Source: JAPOPJ01 sp964538885 (lineage in GTDB: Archaea; Thermoproteota; Nitrososphaeria; Nitrososphaerales; Nitrosopumilaceae). From it: a DNA stretch of 64,000 nt. The translations under genes and the position numbers were made by a program. The notes beneath the pieces are model-generated. The model saw nothing but the letters and a program-made list of their open reading frames with translations. It did no database searches and was not told the DNA's origin. Where the stretch lies: assembly GCA_964538885.1 (NCBI GenBank), contig CAZIHR010000041.1:1-64000 (forward strand), given 5' to 3'. Position 1 is the first letter of the stretch; each line of letters begins with the position of its first letter. This document shows, one piece after another, positions 50,435-59,803 of this stretch.

Positions 50435-51106
50435 TCAGCCCTGACTAAATGTCTGTCTCAAACAGTCCAGAATGGCCTTGGATGTGGAGTTCATTGTTGG
50501 TGTGGAACCTTTTGCAGTGGTCCAGGCATCTTTTAGTCCTGCCAACTCCAATAACCGTTTAATCTTACCACCAGCAACAAGTCCCAAGCCGCGTGGTGCC
50601 GGAATGATCTCAATTGTGACACTACCTCCCTTCCCCCTCACTTTGAACGGGACAGAATGCTTTTGATCACATCTGCATTCCCAGCTCCCACAGCCAAGTT
50701 TAATCGGACTTATATTCAAAAAAGCTTGGTTGGTTGCCTTTTCAATCGCAATTCTCATCTGTTTTGATTTACCTTGACCAATTCCCAGATAGCCATTTTC
50801 ATTTCCTGCAGCAACTATTGCCTTGAACCTAGTTGATTGTCCGTTTGATGTCATCTTTTGAATAATTCCCACATCAACTACTTCACTTTTCAAGTCAGGC
50901 AACAGCTTTTTAATTATTCCTGCCTCTTGTACTCGTAGTCCATCTTGGATAATTTCTTCCAGTGATGTGATTTCGCCTGCGGTAACTTTCTTCCCCAGAA
51001 TTGTTTTTGGAATCCATACTTCCTCCTCCTGTTCACGTCTGGGCTTTCTTGGACCACCTGGCCTTCCATCATTGCGACCATATCTTTTCTGCGTCGTCTG
51101 ACTCAT
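50435..51106 (-). CDS. rps5: Small ribosomal subunit protein uS5
   Basis: From ATG 51106 uS5 has 223 residues. The N-terminus is a basic, Arg/Gly-rich tail (KRYGRNDGRPGGPRKPRR); the double-stranded RNA-binding part reads SNGQSTRFKAIVAAGNENGY and the C-terminal domain has VTIEIIPAPRGLGLVAGG. An ATG 6 codons earlier (51124) would overlap uL18 and is less likely. Confidence 0.95.
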   Translation of the reverse strand: MSQTTQKRYGRNDGRPGGPRKPRREQEEEVWIPKTILGKKVTAGEITSLEEIIQDGLRVQEAGIIKKLLPDLKSEVVDVGIIQKMTSNGQSTRFKAIVAAGNENGYLGIGQGKSKQMRIAIEKATNQAFLNISPIKLGCGSWECRCDQKHSVPFKVRGKGGSVTIEIIPAPRGLGLVAGGKIKRLLELAGLKDAWTTAKGSTPTMNSTSKAILDCLRQTFSQG

Positions 51107-51110
51107 ATCT

Positions 51111-51593
51111 CTATTTGACCTCACTTTCTATTGCAGATTTTATTTTTACAATATCATTTTTTATCGTCATGTGTTCACCGTTGATCCTCTCATCTGGTGG
51201 AAATGTACCCGAGTCAGCAGGAACTGTAACTCCAGCATCAATAATTCCTTTCAGTGCAGCTGCCATTCTTTGGGTGTATTTTCTTGTGCCTGTATACAGA
51301 ATAGCATCCTTGACATTTTGTGCAAGAGCTTTCTTTCCTGCAAGATAGCCTGTCAGATAAGCTGCCGTAATACTTTTTCTGGAACCTTGCCATCCCTTGC
51401 TCAATAGGTATCTAGAGTGAGCATGAGCAAGAACTTTGTCACCAGTCATACCAGGCTTTAGAATTTGCACCTGAGTGTTTTCATTAGTTATGTTTACAGT
51501 AATAAAGTCACGCTTACCCATAAGCATGATCCCTCGTTTTTTGTAGTTGGTCTTCTCTTCTCGAAGTCTACGCAATATCTTAGAATAGGCCAT
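51111..51593 (-). CDS. rpl18: Large ribosomal subunit protein uL18
   Basis: From ATG 51593 uL18 has 160 residues and binds 5S rRNA. Landmarks are LRRLREEKTNYKKRGIMLMG, AHAHSRYLLSKGWQGSRKSI and TAAYLTGYLAGKKAL. Longer starts up to 51701 are open but run through the TATA box and are rejected. It is the first gene of the local ribosomal run; eL19 and eL32, which normally precede it, lie 8 kb away. Confidence 0.95.
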   Translation of the reverse strand: MAYSKILRRLREEKTNYKKRGIMLMGKRDFITVNITNENTQVQILKPGMTGDKVLAHAHSRYLLSKGWQGSRKSITAAYLTGYLAGKKALAQNVKDAILYTGTRKYTQRMAAALKGIIDAGVTVPADSGTFPPDERINGEHMTIKNDIVKIKSAIESEVK

Positions 51594-52043
51594 TCTATAG
51601 AACACGAGTTTGAATGTTCTCTTATATACGTTAAGCATAAATATAATTAAACGCATGGGCACCAAAACGACTCTTCTATAGATATAAAAAAACAAACTCA
51701 TTACCCAAAAGAAGCATATCGACTATAGTGTGACTTTACATCTTGTGAATAGAATAACTAATTTGTAGTAAGCGATCCAAACAATATCATACCATAAACA
51801 AAACTCAGCAGTCACATGGAAACTGCCAATTCAGGCACAAAAAATCCACTATAAATCATCAAATAACTTGGCAAGTAATGCTCAACTCTCCTGCCACAAA
51901 CACCCGCCTGCCATATAGGCTGAAAGATATTTCACAACGTATGCTCGTTTTTTAGTATCGTATCAAATCACCTCATACATATGCAATGAACTTGTTTTCA
52001 GTACTACCAACAAGCGACCAAAATTGTCTCACAGTATAGATAG
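51594..52043. other. 450-base gap between argF and uL18
   Basis: Besides the uL18 TATA box, only short frames are found (for example a 25-codon + frame at about 51880). No tRNA-like or strongly palindromic element is visible. It is the point where eL32/eL19 would be expected if the spc operon were intact. Confidence 0.35.
51621..51630 (-). promoter_or_regulatory. TATA box of the uL18-secY-cbf5 operon
   Basis: On the minus strand CGTATATAAG is centred about 32 bases before the uL18 ATG, leaving a leader of roughly 6 bases. It indicates that the ribosomal run is transcribed from here, without eL32/eL19. Confidence 0.5.
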
Positions 52044-52955
52044 CTAATTGGAGATAAGAGACATCATGAGAGTCTTTTGTGTATGAAGACGGTTCTCTGC
52101 TTCATCCCACACAACTGACTGCGGACCATCTATCACATCAGAAGTTACTTCATTGTTTCGTTTTGCCGGAAGACAATGTAGGAATATTGCATTTTTCTTA
52201 GCATGTTTCATTAAAGATTCATTTACTTGATATTTTGGTAGAAATTTTTTTAAACGTTTTGGATCAAGATTGTGAATCGACGTAAATGTATCAGTAACTA
52301 CAACATCGGCATTGGTGATTGCTGTAAGTGGATCTGTAGTGACTTTGATATGTGTATATTCATTGGAATCCCGGACTACATTTTTGTCTGGACCAAATTC
52401 CTTGGGGGTTGCAATCGACATAGAAACGCCAGACAGAGCTGCACCATAAATCATAGAGTTGCAGACATTATTACCATCGCCGATCCAAGCTATTTTCAGG
52501 CCCTTGAATTTTTTCTTTTTTTCCTTAATTGTCATAAAGTCTGCCAAAATCTGACACGGGTGAAACGAGTCAGATAGTCCATTAATTACGGGAATTGTGG
52601 CATATTTAGCTAGTGTCTCAACCGTCTTGTGTTCATAGACGCGAGCCAATATACAATCAGTATATCGAGATAGTGTCTTTGCAGTATCTTCTATGGTCTC
52701 ACCTCGCGACAACTGCATATCATTTGGAGAAAGATTGATTGCGTGTCCACCAAGTTGGAAGATTCCAGCCTCAAAACTCACCCGAGTCCTTGTGGATGGT
52801 TTTTGAAAAATCATCGCGAGTGTCTTGTTTTTTAGAACTTTGTCGTTTTTTCCAAGAGTCTGTTTTTTTAACTTGATGGATTCATCAATTATACTGTTAA
52901 ATTCCTTGGATGACAGTTCCTTTAACGAGAGTAGATCTTTAGTTTTGAGTTTCAT
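52044..52955 (-). CDS. argF: Ornithine carbamoyltransferase
   Basis: ArgF (303 residues) makes citrulline from ornithine and carbamoyl phosphate, feeding ArgG at 20993. The carbamoyl-phosphate site is FQKPSTRTRVSFEAG and the ornithine site includes FLHCLPAKRNNEV; DSFHPCQILADFMT is the HPxQ motif. Length is normal. Its start overlaps the ftsY stop by 4 bases, so it is cotranscribed with pfdA-ftsY rather than with the arginine cluster. Confidence 0.95.
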   Translation of the reverse strand: MKLKTKDLLSLKELSSKEFNSIIDESIKLKKQTLGKNDKVLKNKTLAMIFQKPSTRTRVSFEAGIFQLGGHAINLSPNDMQLSRGETIEDTAKTLSRYTDCILARVYEHKTVETLAKYATIPVINGLSDSFHPCQILADFMTIKEKKKKFKGLKIAWIGDGNNVCNSMIYGAALSGVSMSIATPKEFGPDKNVVRDSNEYTHIKVTTDPLTAITNADVVVTDTFTSIHNLDPKRLKKFLPKYQVNESLMKHAKKNAIFLHCLPAKRNNEVTSDVIDGPQSVVWDEAENRLHTQKTLMMSLISN

Positions 52956-54310
52956 GTCTTGAAGAATCCAAAAACACCTCTTCTCTTTTTAGGTTTTTCT
53001 TCCTCCATATTGGGTTCCTCATAATCTGCAACATTGTTGATATTCAAAGAAATTCCTTTTTCTGGACGATCTTGTTTGATCCATTGACGTATCTTGCGAG
53101 CCAGATTGATGGCTTCATCATCATTTTCTGGTGGAGAAACGCCAAACAAATCCGAATAGTTGTGAATGTCTTCATCACTGATACCTTCAAACGGATCCTC
53201 AACTACATCTTTTATCTCCTGCTCGGCAGTATGCTCGGCAGTATGCTCGGCAGTATGCTCTGCCGTTTTCTGTTCTGCCATATGTTTTACAGTATCTTCG
53301 TGCCCACGCGCAAGCTCATTCATACTATCTGTTAGGCGGTCACCACTAGAAAGAGTGACAGTTTCATCTTGCCCAGACTGGGATTCCTTCACATCAATAC
53401 TTTCCAATGAACCAAAAACAGTTTCCAAAAACGTCTCCTTATTGAATGGTTTAAGATCGGTATATTCTTGCCCCACACCCACATACAATATGGGTGTGGA
53501 AGTTACCTTTACAATTGACAGTGCTGCACCACCATGAGCGTCTGCGTCACTTTTTGTCAAAATGGTTCCATTAAATTTTGTATGTTCAAAAAATTCTCTT
53601 GCCTGATTTACTGTATCATTACCAGCAAGTGAATCACCGACAAAAATTTTGAAATCAGGATTTACAACTTTGGTGATTTTTGCAATTTGTTGCATCAGAT
53701 TTTTGCTTGTTTGCATGCGGCCGGCAGTATCAATCAAAACACAATCCACCCGGTGCGATTTTGCATACAAGACGGCATCTCTTGCTACTGCTGCAGGATC
53801 TGAATTGTAATTTTGCGCGACAAGTTTCAAGTTGAGGCGATCAGTATGTTCGCGTAGCTGTTCTATAGCACCAGCTCTAAATGTATCTGCACCTGCAACT
53901 ACCACGGAAAACTTTGCCTGTTGCAACATATATGCCACTTTTGCTAGCGATGTCGTCTTTCCGGTACCATTAATTCCAACAAACAGCATAACAAACGGCT
54001 GCCCCTGTCTTTTCTTTGTGTCAATTAACTCCATTAGATTTACTTTTCCAGTAGCATCAAACAATGTAGAGATACTTGAAATAAGACTGTCGCGAACAAA
54101 TTTGGCAATCGTCTTTCTGTCCACAGTAGAGCCAATTAGTCTTTTTTTCAGATCTGACTTGATCGTATCTATAACTTCAGCCGCTACATCGGATTCTAAT
54201 AAAGAGATCTCCAGTTCAGATAGAGTGTCTTCCATGTCATTTTCTTTGAGTTCCTTTTCGCCGAGATTTTTGGCAACGGTGGAAAAGGTACTTCGAAGAT
54301 TGTCAAACAT
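52952..54310 (-). CDS. ftsY: Signal recognition particle receptor FtsY with C-terminal charged tail
   Basis: FtsY (452 residues) docks the signal recognition particle at the membrane. The NG GTPase core comes first: N domain at 1-90, P-loop VGINGTGKTTSLAK at 111-124, DTAGRMQ, TKSDADA and VGVGQEYTDLKPF near residue 285. After about 305 come 145 extra residues: an acidic linker with four to five EHTA/AEHT repeats (about 349-365), a small folded-looking segment and a basic end (KPKKRRGVFGFF). Other FtsY proteins carry the acidic membrane-binding region before the NG core, so this layout is inverted. It lies between pfdA and argF, overlapping both. Confidence 0.93.
   Translation of the reverse strand: MFDNLRSTFSTVAKNLGEKELKENDMEDTLSELEISLLESDVAAEVIDTIKSDLKKRLIGSTVDRKTIAKFVRDSLISSISTLFDATGKVNLMELIDTKKRQGQPFVMLFVGINGTGKTTSLAKVAYMLQQAKFSVVVAGADTFRAGAIEQLREHTDRLNLKLVAQNYNSDPAAVARDAVLYAKSHRVDCVLIDTAGRMQTSKNLMQQIAKITKVVNPDFKIFVGDSLAGNDTVNQAREFFEHTKFNGTILTKSDADAHGGAALSIVKVTSTPILYVGVGQEYTDLKPFNKETFLETVFGSLESIDVKESQSGQDETVTLSSGDRLTDSMNELARGHEDTVKHMAEQKTAEHTAEHTAEHTAEQEIKDVVEDPFEGISDEDIHNYSDLFGVSPPENDDEAINLARKIRQWIKQDRPEKGISLNINNVADYEEPNMEEEKPKKRRGVFGFFKT
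53221..53256. repeat. 12-bp tandem repeat inside ftsY
   Basis: Three exact units of GCTCGGCAGTAT (plus strand) and a diverged fourth encode the AEHT repeats of the FtsY tail. Copy number may vary between strains by slippage without changing the frame. Confidence 0.9.
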
Positions 54311-54737
54311 TGCCCCGTTCTGATTTTTGCTCCGATGTATGCAATAGCTGGTTCATGTACGATTTGCCTTGTTCCAGTCTTTTTGCAACATCCTGTTTTT
54401 TGGCATGCACATCTTGAACTGCAATCTCAATCTCTTTGAGCCTTTTCTCCAGATAATTCATGGCAGAATCCACATTCTTTTCCACTGCAATGCCCGCGCC
54501 TATATTTAACAGAATTTTGTCGTCTGATAAGATTTTGCTTTTCACATATGCTCCCATCCCTATTGGCATCATGGTATCGGATTCAGGTTTTGTCTTTAGT
54601 GTTTTTAATGTCTCTATTGCAGAAGTTGCTTCACGTAGTACAGAAATCATCGTTGCCTCTTGTTGATTTAGATAGGCAAAATATTCCTCTAGTGCCTGCA
54701 TCTGCTTCATTAACTGTAGGGCCTGCTCATCACTCAT
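54303..54737 (-). CDS. pfdA: Prefoldin subunit alpha
   Basis: The 144-residue subunit forms, with beta subunits, the hexameric chaperone that hands unfolded proteins to the thermosome. It has two long coiled-coil helices (QLMKQMQALEEYFAYLNQQE and KRLKEIEIAVQDVHAKKQDV) around the beta hairpins that include MPIGMGAYVKSKI. The start is ATG 54737 (SDEQALQ...); an upstream TTG is not needed. pfdA-ftsY order is common in archaea; here argF has been added. Confidence 0.92.
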   Translation of the reverse strand: MSDEQALQLMKQMQALEEYFAYLNQQEATMISVLREATSAIETLKTLKTKPESDTMMPIGMGAYVKSKILSDDKILLNIGAGIAVEKNVDSAMNYLEKRLKEIEIAVQDVHAKKQDVAKRLEQGKSYMNQLLHTSEQKSERGNV

Positions 54738-55235
54738 TAACAAAAAAGCAATATGTAAAAGCCTATAAATTCATTCAGGAATGTGATTTGCTGCAAAGTA
54801 TGTTCTAAAAACTATGATACAAATCACAATTGCCAATCAAATGAAACGTTACCTAGAGCCTAACAGAGATCAGACATAAACATGTTTAAGATAACAGAAA
54901 TAATACAGACAGATACAAGTCAAAGTACTTTGTGACAATCAGAAAGCATTGATGTGTTTGGTGATAAATTTGCAAAATAATGAAATAGTTTGAAAATATC
55001 AAATGTTCTCTTTGCATTGTAAATAGAAAATTTATCACCGGATGTACAACTGACGTGTTTTCATCATGAAAGCTTTACAGTACCAGTACATACTGCATGA
55101 AATAAGAATACTCTAATGGTGATAAATTCACTTGATGAGATAATTATGTATAACAGTATCTTTGGTATTGTCGATTAACTTTGAACCATGCGGCAAAATA
55201 GAACCAGTATAATGAATAAAAAATAGAGTTGTTCT
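54738..55235. other. AT-rich gap with a recurring GGTGATAAATT motif
   Basis: About 500 bases upstream of the pfdA-ftsY-argF unit and downstream of sod hold no credible gene (only 16-17 codon frames). The 11-mer GGTGATAAATT occurs at 54960-54970 (+), 55029-55039 (-) and 55118-55128 (+); the first two form a 12-base inverted repeat GGTGATAAATTT/AAATTTATCACC. Confidence 0.45.
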
Positions 55236-55856
55236 TTATTTTGCTTTGGAGAATCTGTCGTTTACTTCGTCCCAGTTGACCACATTCCACCATGCCGCAA
55301 TGTAATCAGGTCTTTTGTTCTGGTATTTCAGATAGTATGCATGTTCCCAAACATCGCAACCTAATAACGGAACTAGGCCCTCAGTACGCGGGCTTGTCTG
55401 GTTTGGCATGGACTTGTACTCCACATTACTAGATGACGGGTTGTATACTAACCAGCCCCATCCGCTACCTTGGATGACTGCTGTAGTAGACGAGAACTTT
55501 TCCTTGAAGCTTGAAAAGCCGCCAAAGGATTCGTTGATCGCATCTGCAATTGCTCCTCCCGGTTCGCCGTCTCCGTTTGATTTCATACTGTTCCAAAATA
55601 GCCTATGGTTGTCATAGCCACCACCATTGAAGTTGATTGCACCTCTTTTATCCTCTGGAACCGAACTCATGTCAGATAGAATATCTAAAATATCCTTATC
55701 TTGAATTTCGGGCGGACAGCTATCCAGTGCTGCGTTGAGCTTGTCAGTGTATGTCTGATGATGCTTGGTGTGATGAATTTCCATTGTCCTTGCGTCAATG
55801 TGAGGTTCTAATGCATCATATGCATAAGGCATTTCAGGAAGCGTGTATTTTCCCAT
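55236..55856 (-). CDS. sod: Superoxide dismutase (Fe/Mn family)
   Basis: The 206-residue enzyme removes superoxide in the cytosol. Metal ligands are the first His of EIHHTKHHQTY (H28), the His of DNHRLFWNSM, and Asp and His of DVWEHAYYLKYQNKRPDY. GSGWGWLVYN is the conserved core. The metal (Fe, Mn or cambialistic) is not decided here. It is divergent from the subtilase gene, sharing a 144-base promoter region. Confidence 0.95.
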   Translation of the reverse strand: MGKYTLPEMPYAYDALEPHIDARTMEIHHTKHHQTYTDKLNAALDSCPPEIQDKDILDILSDMSSVPEDKRGAINFNGGGYDNHRLFWNSMKSNGDGEPGGAIADAINESFGGFSSFKEKFSSTTAVIQGSGWGWLVYNPSSSNVEYKSMPNQTSPRTEGLVPLLGCDVWEHAYYLKYQNKRPDYIAAWWNVVNWDEVNDRFSKAK

Positions 55857-56000
55857 AGGTATAATGGATTTATTATTCCATTTATTGCTTTACATAAAGC
55901 TCCCTCATGAAATGCCTCAAAATCTCTCATGATAGTGCCCTGAGATATAACCGAAGATATTGAACAATTAGTTTTTACCTATTCAAATCACAACAGGGTG

Positions 56001-58025
56001 ATGAGATTAGTAGCATTTGTAGCAATAACGGTGCTTGTGGCAGCAGTAGTGCTGCTACAGATGGTTGATTTTGGTAGTGACTTTACGTTATATCTAGATA
56101 AAAGTGTCCCATTTATCGGAGCAAAAATACCACAGATGGATGGAATTGACGGTACCGGTATAAGAGTTGCAGTTATTGACTCAGGAGTAGACTATTACCA
56201 TCCTAGCTTGATAGGATGGGGGCCCCATGGGAAAGTGATTGGCGGACACAACTTTATCAATCCAGACCACCGGCCGATTGACACTGACGGTCATGGAACC
56301 CAAGTTGCAGGTGTGATAGCAGCAGACGGGCAGGTAACAGGAGTGGCACCAAAGGCAAAGATCTTGGCTTACAAAGTAACTGAAGGTAGCAAGGGTGCAT
56401 CAACAGACCTAATCAGCAAGGCAATCGACAAAGCAATTGATGATGGTGCAGACATAATAAACATAAGCTTGGGAACAGGCAAGATCGATGAAAAAATAGA
56501 ACGTGCAATAAGCAGGGCATTTAAGCAGGGAGTGTTTGTGGTCACTGCGGCGGGAAATGAAGGACCGGATATAAGCACCATTGGGAGTCCCGGACGGAAT
56601 CCTGGCTCCATTACAGTGGGGGCCACATACAACAACCTTGTATCCAGCTTGATAGCCACACTGGAGGTGGATGGCAAACAGTACACTGTGACACCCATGA
56701 TTGGATCATACAAGCTTGACATGCCCATACACTCTGAAATTATATCTGTAGGATATGCAAGTGTGGAGGATCTGATAGACAAAAATGTCTATGGCAAAAT
56801 ATTGCTTGCCGAAAGAGGAAGTAGTAACGATGAACTTTTGTACTTTTCGATAAAAGAGGAGAATTCTGCCAATGCAGGTGCATCTGCACTTATAGTATAC
56901 AATAATGAGCATGGCACATTCCTAGGAGAGCTGACACATGAGTTTGCAGATGACGATTATACTCCAAGAATTCCAGTGGTGTCAATAGACAGAAAAGATG
57001 GTTTGGAGATCAAAGATTTGCCAATGGATCGCAGAGAGGGCATCTTGCATCTGTTCTATAACCCGGATTTTGTAGCACATTTTAGTTCAAGAGGTCCAGT
57101 ATCCCCATTTCACATAAAGCCAGATCTTGTGGCACCTGGCGCATACATTAACTCAACGTATACAAACCTAGATTATAGATTTGCAAGTGGGACAAGCTTG
57201 GCTACACCACATGTTAGTGGGGCTGCAGCCTTGTTGATGCAAAAGTATCCAAGCATTAACAACAACGAACTGAAGGCACTTTTGTTGACTACAGCAAAAC
57301 CAGTATTTGATGAATATGGAAATGAATTTTCCATACATGATTCAGGTTCGGGAAGACTTGACATAGAAAAAGCATTTGCAGCAAAACTAATCATCCAGCC
57401 TCCAAACCTCATAGCAAATCTCTCATCGCTCCACCCCACTACTCAGATGAATTTAAGCTTCAAAATGCTAGAAGGCACACTTGATGAACTGACAGTATCC
57501 TTTGACGGACCAGACTTTATCGAATTTGAAAAAAGCTTAAAGGAAGACACATTGAGTGTAATAATACGTGCCACATCTGACAGTTACGGTGAATATGAGT
57601 CACGGATAACCATCACTCATGATGGAATCAACTATATCATTCCAGTTATAATTCACTATACAAAAGGAACAATCGACACGATTCTACTAGACGAGCAACT
57701 AGTCTTTGACATCACACATCCTAATGATTGGAGCTTTGCAAAAATTACAGTTATGGACAGCTCAAACGGCATGACGCGGACAGTAACTGCCACCAAAGAC
57801 CGACCCGCATCCTTACCAGCATATAAAAACACAGAATACATAATAGAGGCAAACATTCGCTCAGATGGAAAATCACATGATGCATTCAATACGATAACGG
57901 TGGATTCACTTCTCATAAATAGGGATCACGTCATGCACACTAACATACCTGAAAAACAGTTTGGAATGATTCTGTGTATTGTACTGATTGTCGGGACAGT
58001 GGCGGCAGTAATCAAAAAGACTTAG
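56001..58025 (+). CDS. Cell-surface subtilisin-like serine protease (S8) with PA domain
   Basis: The 674-residue protease is anchored outside the cell: an N-terminal signal/anchor (LVAFVAITVLVAAVVLLQMV) and a C-terminal membrane helix (GMILCIVLIVGTVAAVI) followed by KKT. The catalytic triad is Asp at about 60 (VAVIDSGVDYYHP), His at about 98 (DGHGTQVAGVIA) and Ser at about 399 (SGTSLATPHVSG). A PA-type insert lies between them (VYGKILLAERGSSNDELLYF). Two beta-rich domains precede the C-terminal anchor. The ATG at 56001 is preferred; a GTG is directly upstream. The gene ends overlapping the convergent pckA by 4 bases. Confidence 0.92.
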   Translation: MRLVAFVAITVLVAAVVLLQMVDFGSDFTLYLDKSVPFIGAKIPQMDGIDGTGIRVAVIDSGVDYYHPSLIGWGPHGKVIGGHNFINPDHRPIDTDGHGTQVAGVIAADGQVTGVAPKAKILAYKVTEGSKGASTDLISKAIDKAIDDGADIINISLGTGKIDEKIERAISRAFKQGVFVVTAAGNEGPDISTIGSPGRNPGSITVGATYNNLVSSLIATLEVDGKQYTVTPMIGSYKLDMPIHSEIISVGYASVEDLIDKNVYGKILLAERGSSNDELLYFSIKEENSANAGASALIVYNNEHGTFLGELTHEFADDDYTPRIPVVSIDRKDGLEIKDLPMDRREGILHLFYNPDFVAHFSSRGPVSPFHIKPDLVAPGAYINSTYTNLDYRFASGTSLATPHVSGAAALLMQKYPSINNNELKALLLTTAKPVFDEYGNEFSIHDSGSGRLDIEKAFAAKLIIQPPNLIANLSSLHPTTQMNLSFKMLEGTLDELTVSFDGPDFIEFEKSLKEDTLSVIIRATSDSYGEYESRITITHDGINYIIPVIIHYTKGTIDTILLDEQLVFDITHPNDWSFAKITVMDSSNGMTRTVTATKDRPASLPAYKNTEYIIEANIRSDGKSHDAFNTITVDSLLINRDHVMHTNIPEKQFGMILCIVLIVGTVAAVIKKT

Positions 58026-59626
58026 ATGTCTAAGTTTGGTCCAGCGTTAACTATTTCCTCACTAACATTGTTGAATTTTTCAAAGTTGTCCCTAAACATC
58101 TGGGCTAGTTTCTTTGCTGCAAGGTCATACGAATCTGTGTCAAGCCATGTATTCTTTGGATCGAGGATCTCTATTGGTACGGCAGGAACCTGAGTTGGCA
58201 CATCCACATTAAACAGCTTGTTGTGGTTATATCTGACATTGTCAAGTGCTCCAGTCACTGCGGCAGTCACCATAGCTCTACTATGTTTGATCTTAATCCT
58301 CTTTCCCACACCATAAGGGCCACCTGACCAACCGGTATTTACCAGATATACTACAGTATTGTGTCGTGTGATCTTCTGACCCAACAATTTGGCATATTCG
58401 GTAGCTGATCTAGGCATGAATGGTGCCCCAAAGCATTCTGAAAAGACAGATTTGGGCTCCTTGATACCTCTTTCAGTTCCTGCCAGCTTGCTGGTATAGC
58501 CAGACATGAAATGAAACATAGCCCCTTCTTTTGTGAGTTTTGAGATGGGTGGAAGAACTCCTAGTGCATCAGCAGTAAGAAACACTATAACTTTGGGATG
58601 TGTACCCACACTAGGAATGATTGCTCCAGGTATGTGGTCAAGAGGATATGCTGCACGGGTATTTTCAGTCATGCGATTATCATCATAATCTGGCTTGCTG
58701 TCATGAAGGACAACATTTTCAAGAACGGTACCAGACTTTATTGCATTCCATATTTCCGGTTCTGCCTCACGGCTCAAGTTAATGCATTTTGCATAACAGC
58801 CCCCCTCAAAATTAAATATTCCAGATTCAGACCAGCCATGTTCATCATCCCCAATCAGCATGCGATTTGGATCAGCTGACAGTGTTGTCTTGCCCGTACC
58901 TGACAAGCCAAAGAACAACATAGTATCTCCATTCTTGCCGACGTTTGCAGAGCAGTGCATTGGAAACACCTCACGTTCAGGTAAAAGAAAATTCATCACA
59001 CTGAACATTGATTTTTTCATCTCTCCTGCATATTGAGTTCCACCAATCAATATGATTTTTCGAGTCAGATCAATTAGAATGAATACGTTTGATGCAGTAC
59101 CGTCAACATCTGGAATTGCCTCAAAGTCGTTGATGCACATGACGGTAAATTCTGGTTCGTGTTCTTCAAGTTCTATCTTTGAGGGCCGAATGAACAGCTG
59201 CCTAGCAAAAAGACTCTGCCATGCCCTGTCATTGATGATTCTTATCGGGAGTCTTGTCTCTTTTGCGGCTCCAACAAACCCATCAAACACGAATATCTCA
59301 CTATCTTTTACAAAATTCTTCATCTTCTCTAGGATCTTCTCGAATCTGTCACTTGGGAATTGGTGATTGATCTTGCCCCAATCTACAGTATCATGAGTCC
59401 TACCATCATATACTATAAAACGATCATCGGGGGATCTACCGGTATATTTCCCAGTATTGACAGATAGTGAACCAGTAGAATTTATCACGCCCTCACCTCG
59501 ACATACTGCAATTTCAGTCAGTTCCGATGGAGTCATATTTCTGTAGACTTTGGAAGGATTGATTCCACATCTGGACAGCTGCGATGCAAATTTTTCAGTA
59601 CTTGCACTACCCAATACCTGAATCAT
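58022..59626 (-). CDS. pckA: Phosphoenolpyruvate carboxykinase (ATP)
   Basis: PckA (534 residues) interconverts oxaloacetate and PEP using ATP/ADP, linking the citrate cycle to gluconeogenesis. The kinase loop FFGLSGTGKTTLSADPNR, the metal site GDDEHGWSESGIFNFEGGCY and LVNTGWSGGPYGVG are those of the ATP-type family usual in bacteria, not the GTP type. It is divergent from the eL32 gene. Bacterial-type pckA is established in some archaea; a transfer origin is possible. Confidence 0.95.
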   Translation of the reverse strand: MIQVLGSASTEKFASQLSRCGINPSKVYRNMTPSELTEIAVCRGEGVINSTGSLSVNTGKYTGRSPDDRFIVYDGRTHDTVDWGKINHQFPSDRFEKILEKMKNFVKDSEIFVFDGFVGAAKETRLPIRIINDRAWQSLFARQLFIRPSKIELEEHEPEFTVMCINDFEAIPDVDGTASNVFILIDLTRKIILIGGTQYAGEMKKSMFSVMNFLLPEREVFPMHCSANVGKNGDTMLFFGLSGTGKTTLSADPNRMLIGDDEHGWSESGIFNFEGGCYAKCINLSREAEPEIWNAIKSGTVLENVVLHDSKPDYDDNRMTENTRAAYPLDHIPGAIIPSVGTHPKVIVFLTADALGVLPPISKLTKEGAMFHFMSGYTSKLAGTERGIKEPKSVFSECFGAPFMPRSATEYAKLLGQKITRHNTVVYLVNTGWSGGPYGVGKRIKIKHSRAMVTAAVTGALDNVRYNHNKLFNVDVPTQVPAVPIEILDPKNTWLDTDSYDLAAKKLAQMFRDNFEKFNNVSEEIVNAGPNLDI

Positions 59627-59803
59627 AATACATTACACTCCACAAACAGCATTGTCTTGGACGCCATGAGATATTTCGATTCGAATTGATTTTCCTTATT
59701 ATCTCTTTGCTAAACTGACACGCGCTAATTTGATGCAGTTGCCCTATTATTCTAGTCTGATTATCTAGGAACGTATTTATGTAAAATTTCAAGAACAACA
59801 TTG

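Noticed and set aside
51594..51701. N-terminal extension of uL18 from 51701
   Set aside because: The extension runs through the TATA box and has no family similarity; the ATG at 51593 fits the uL18 N-terminus.
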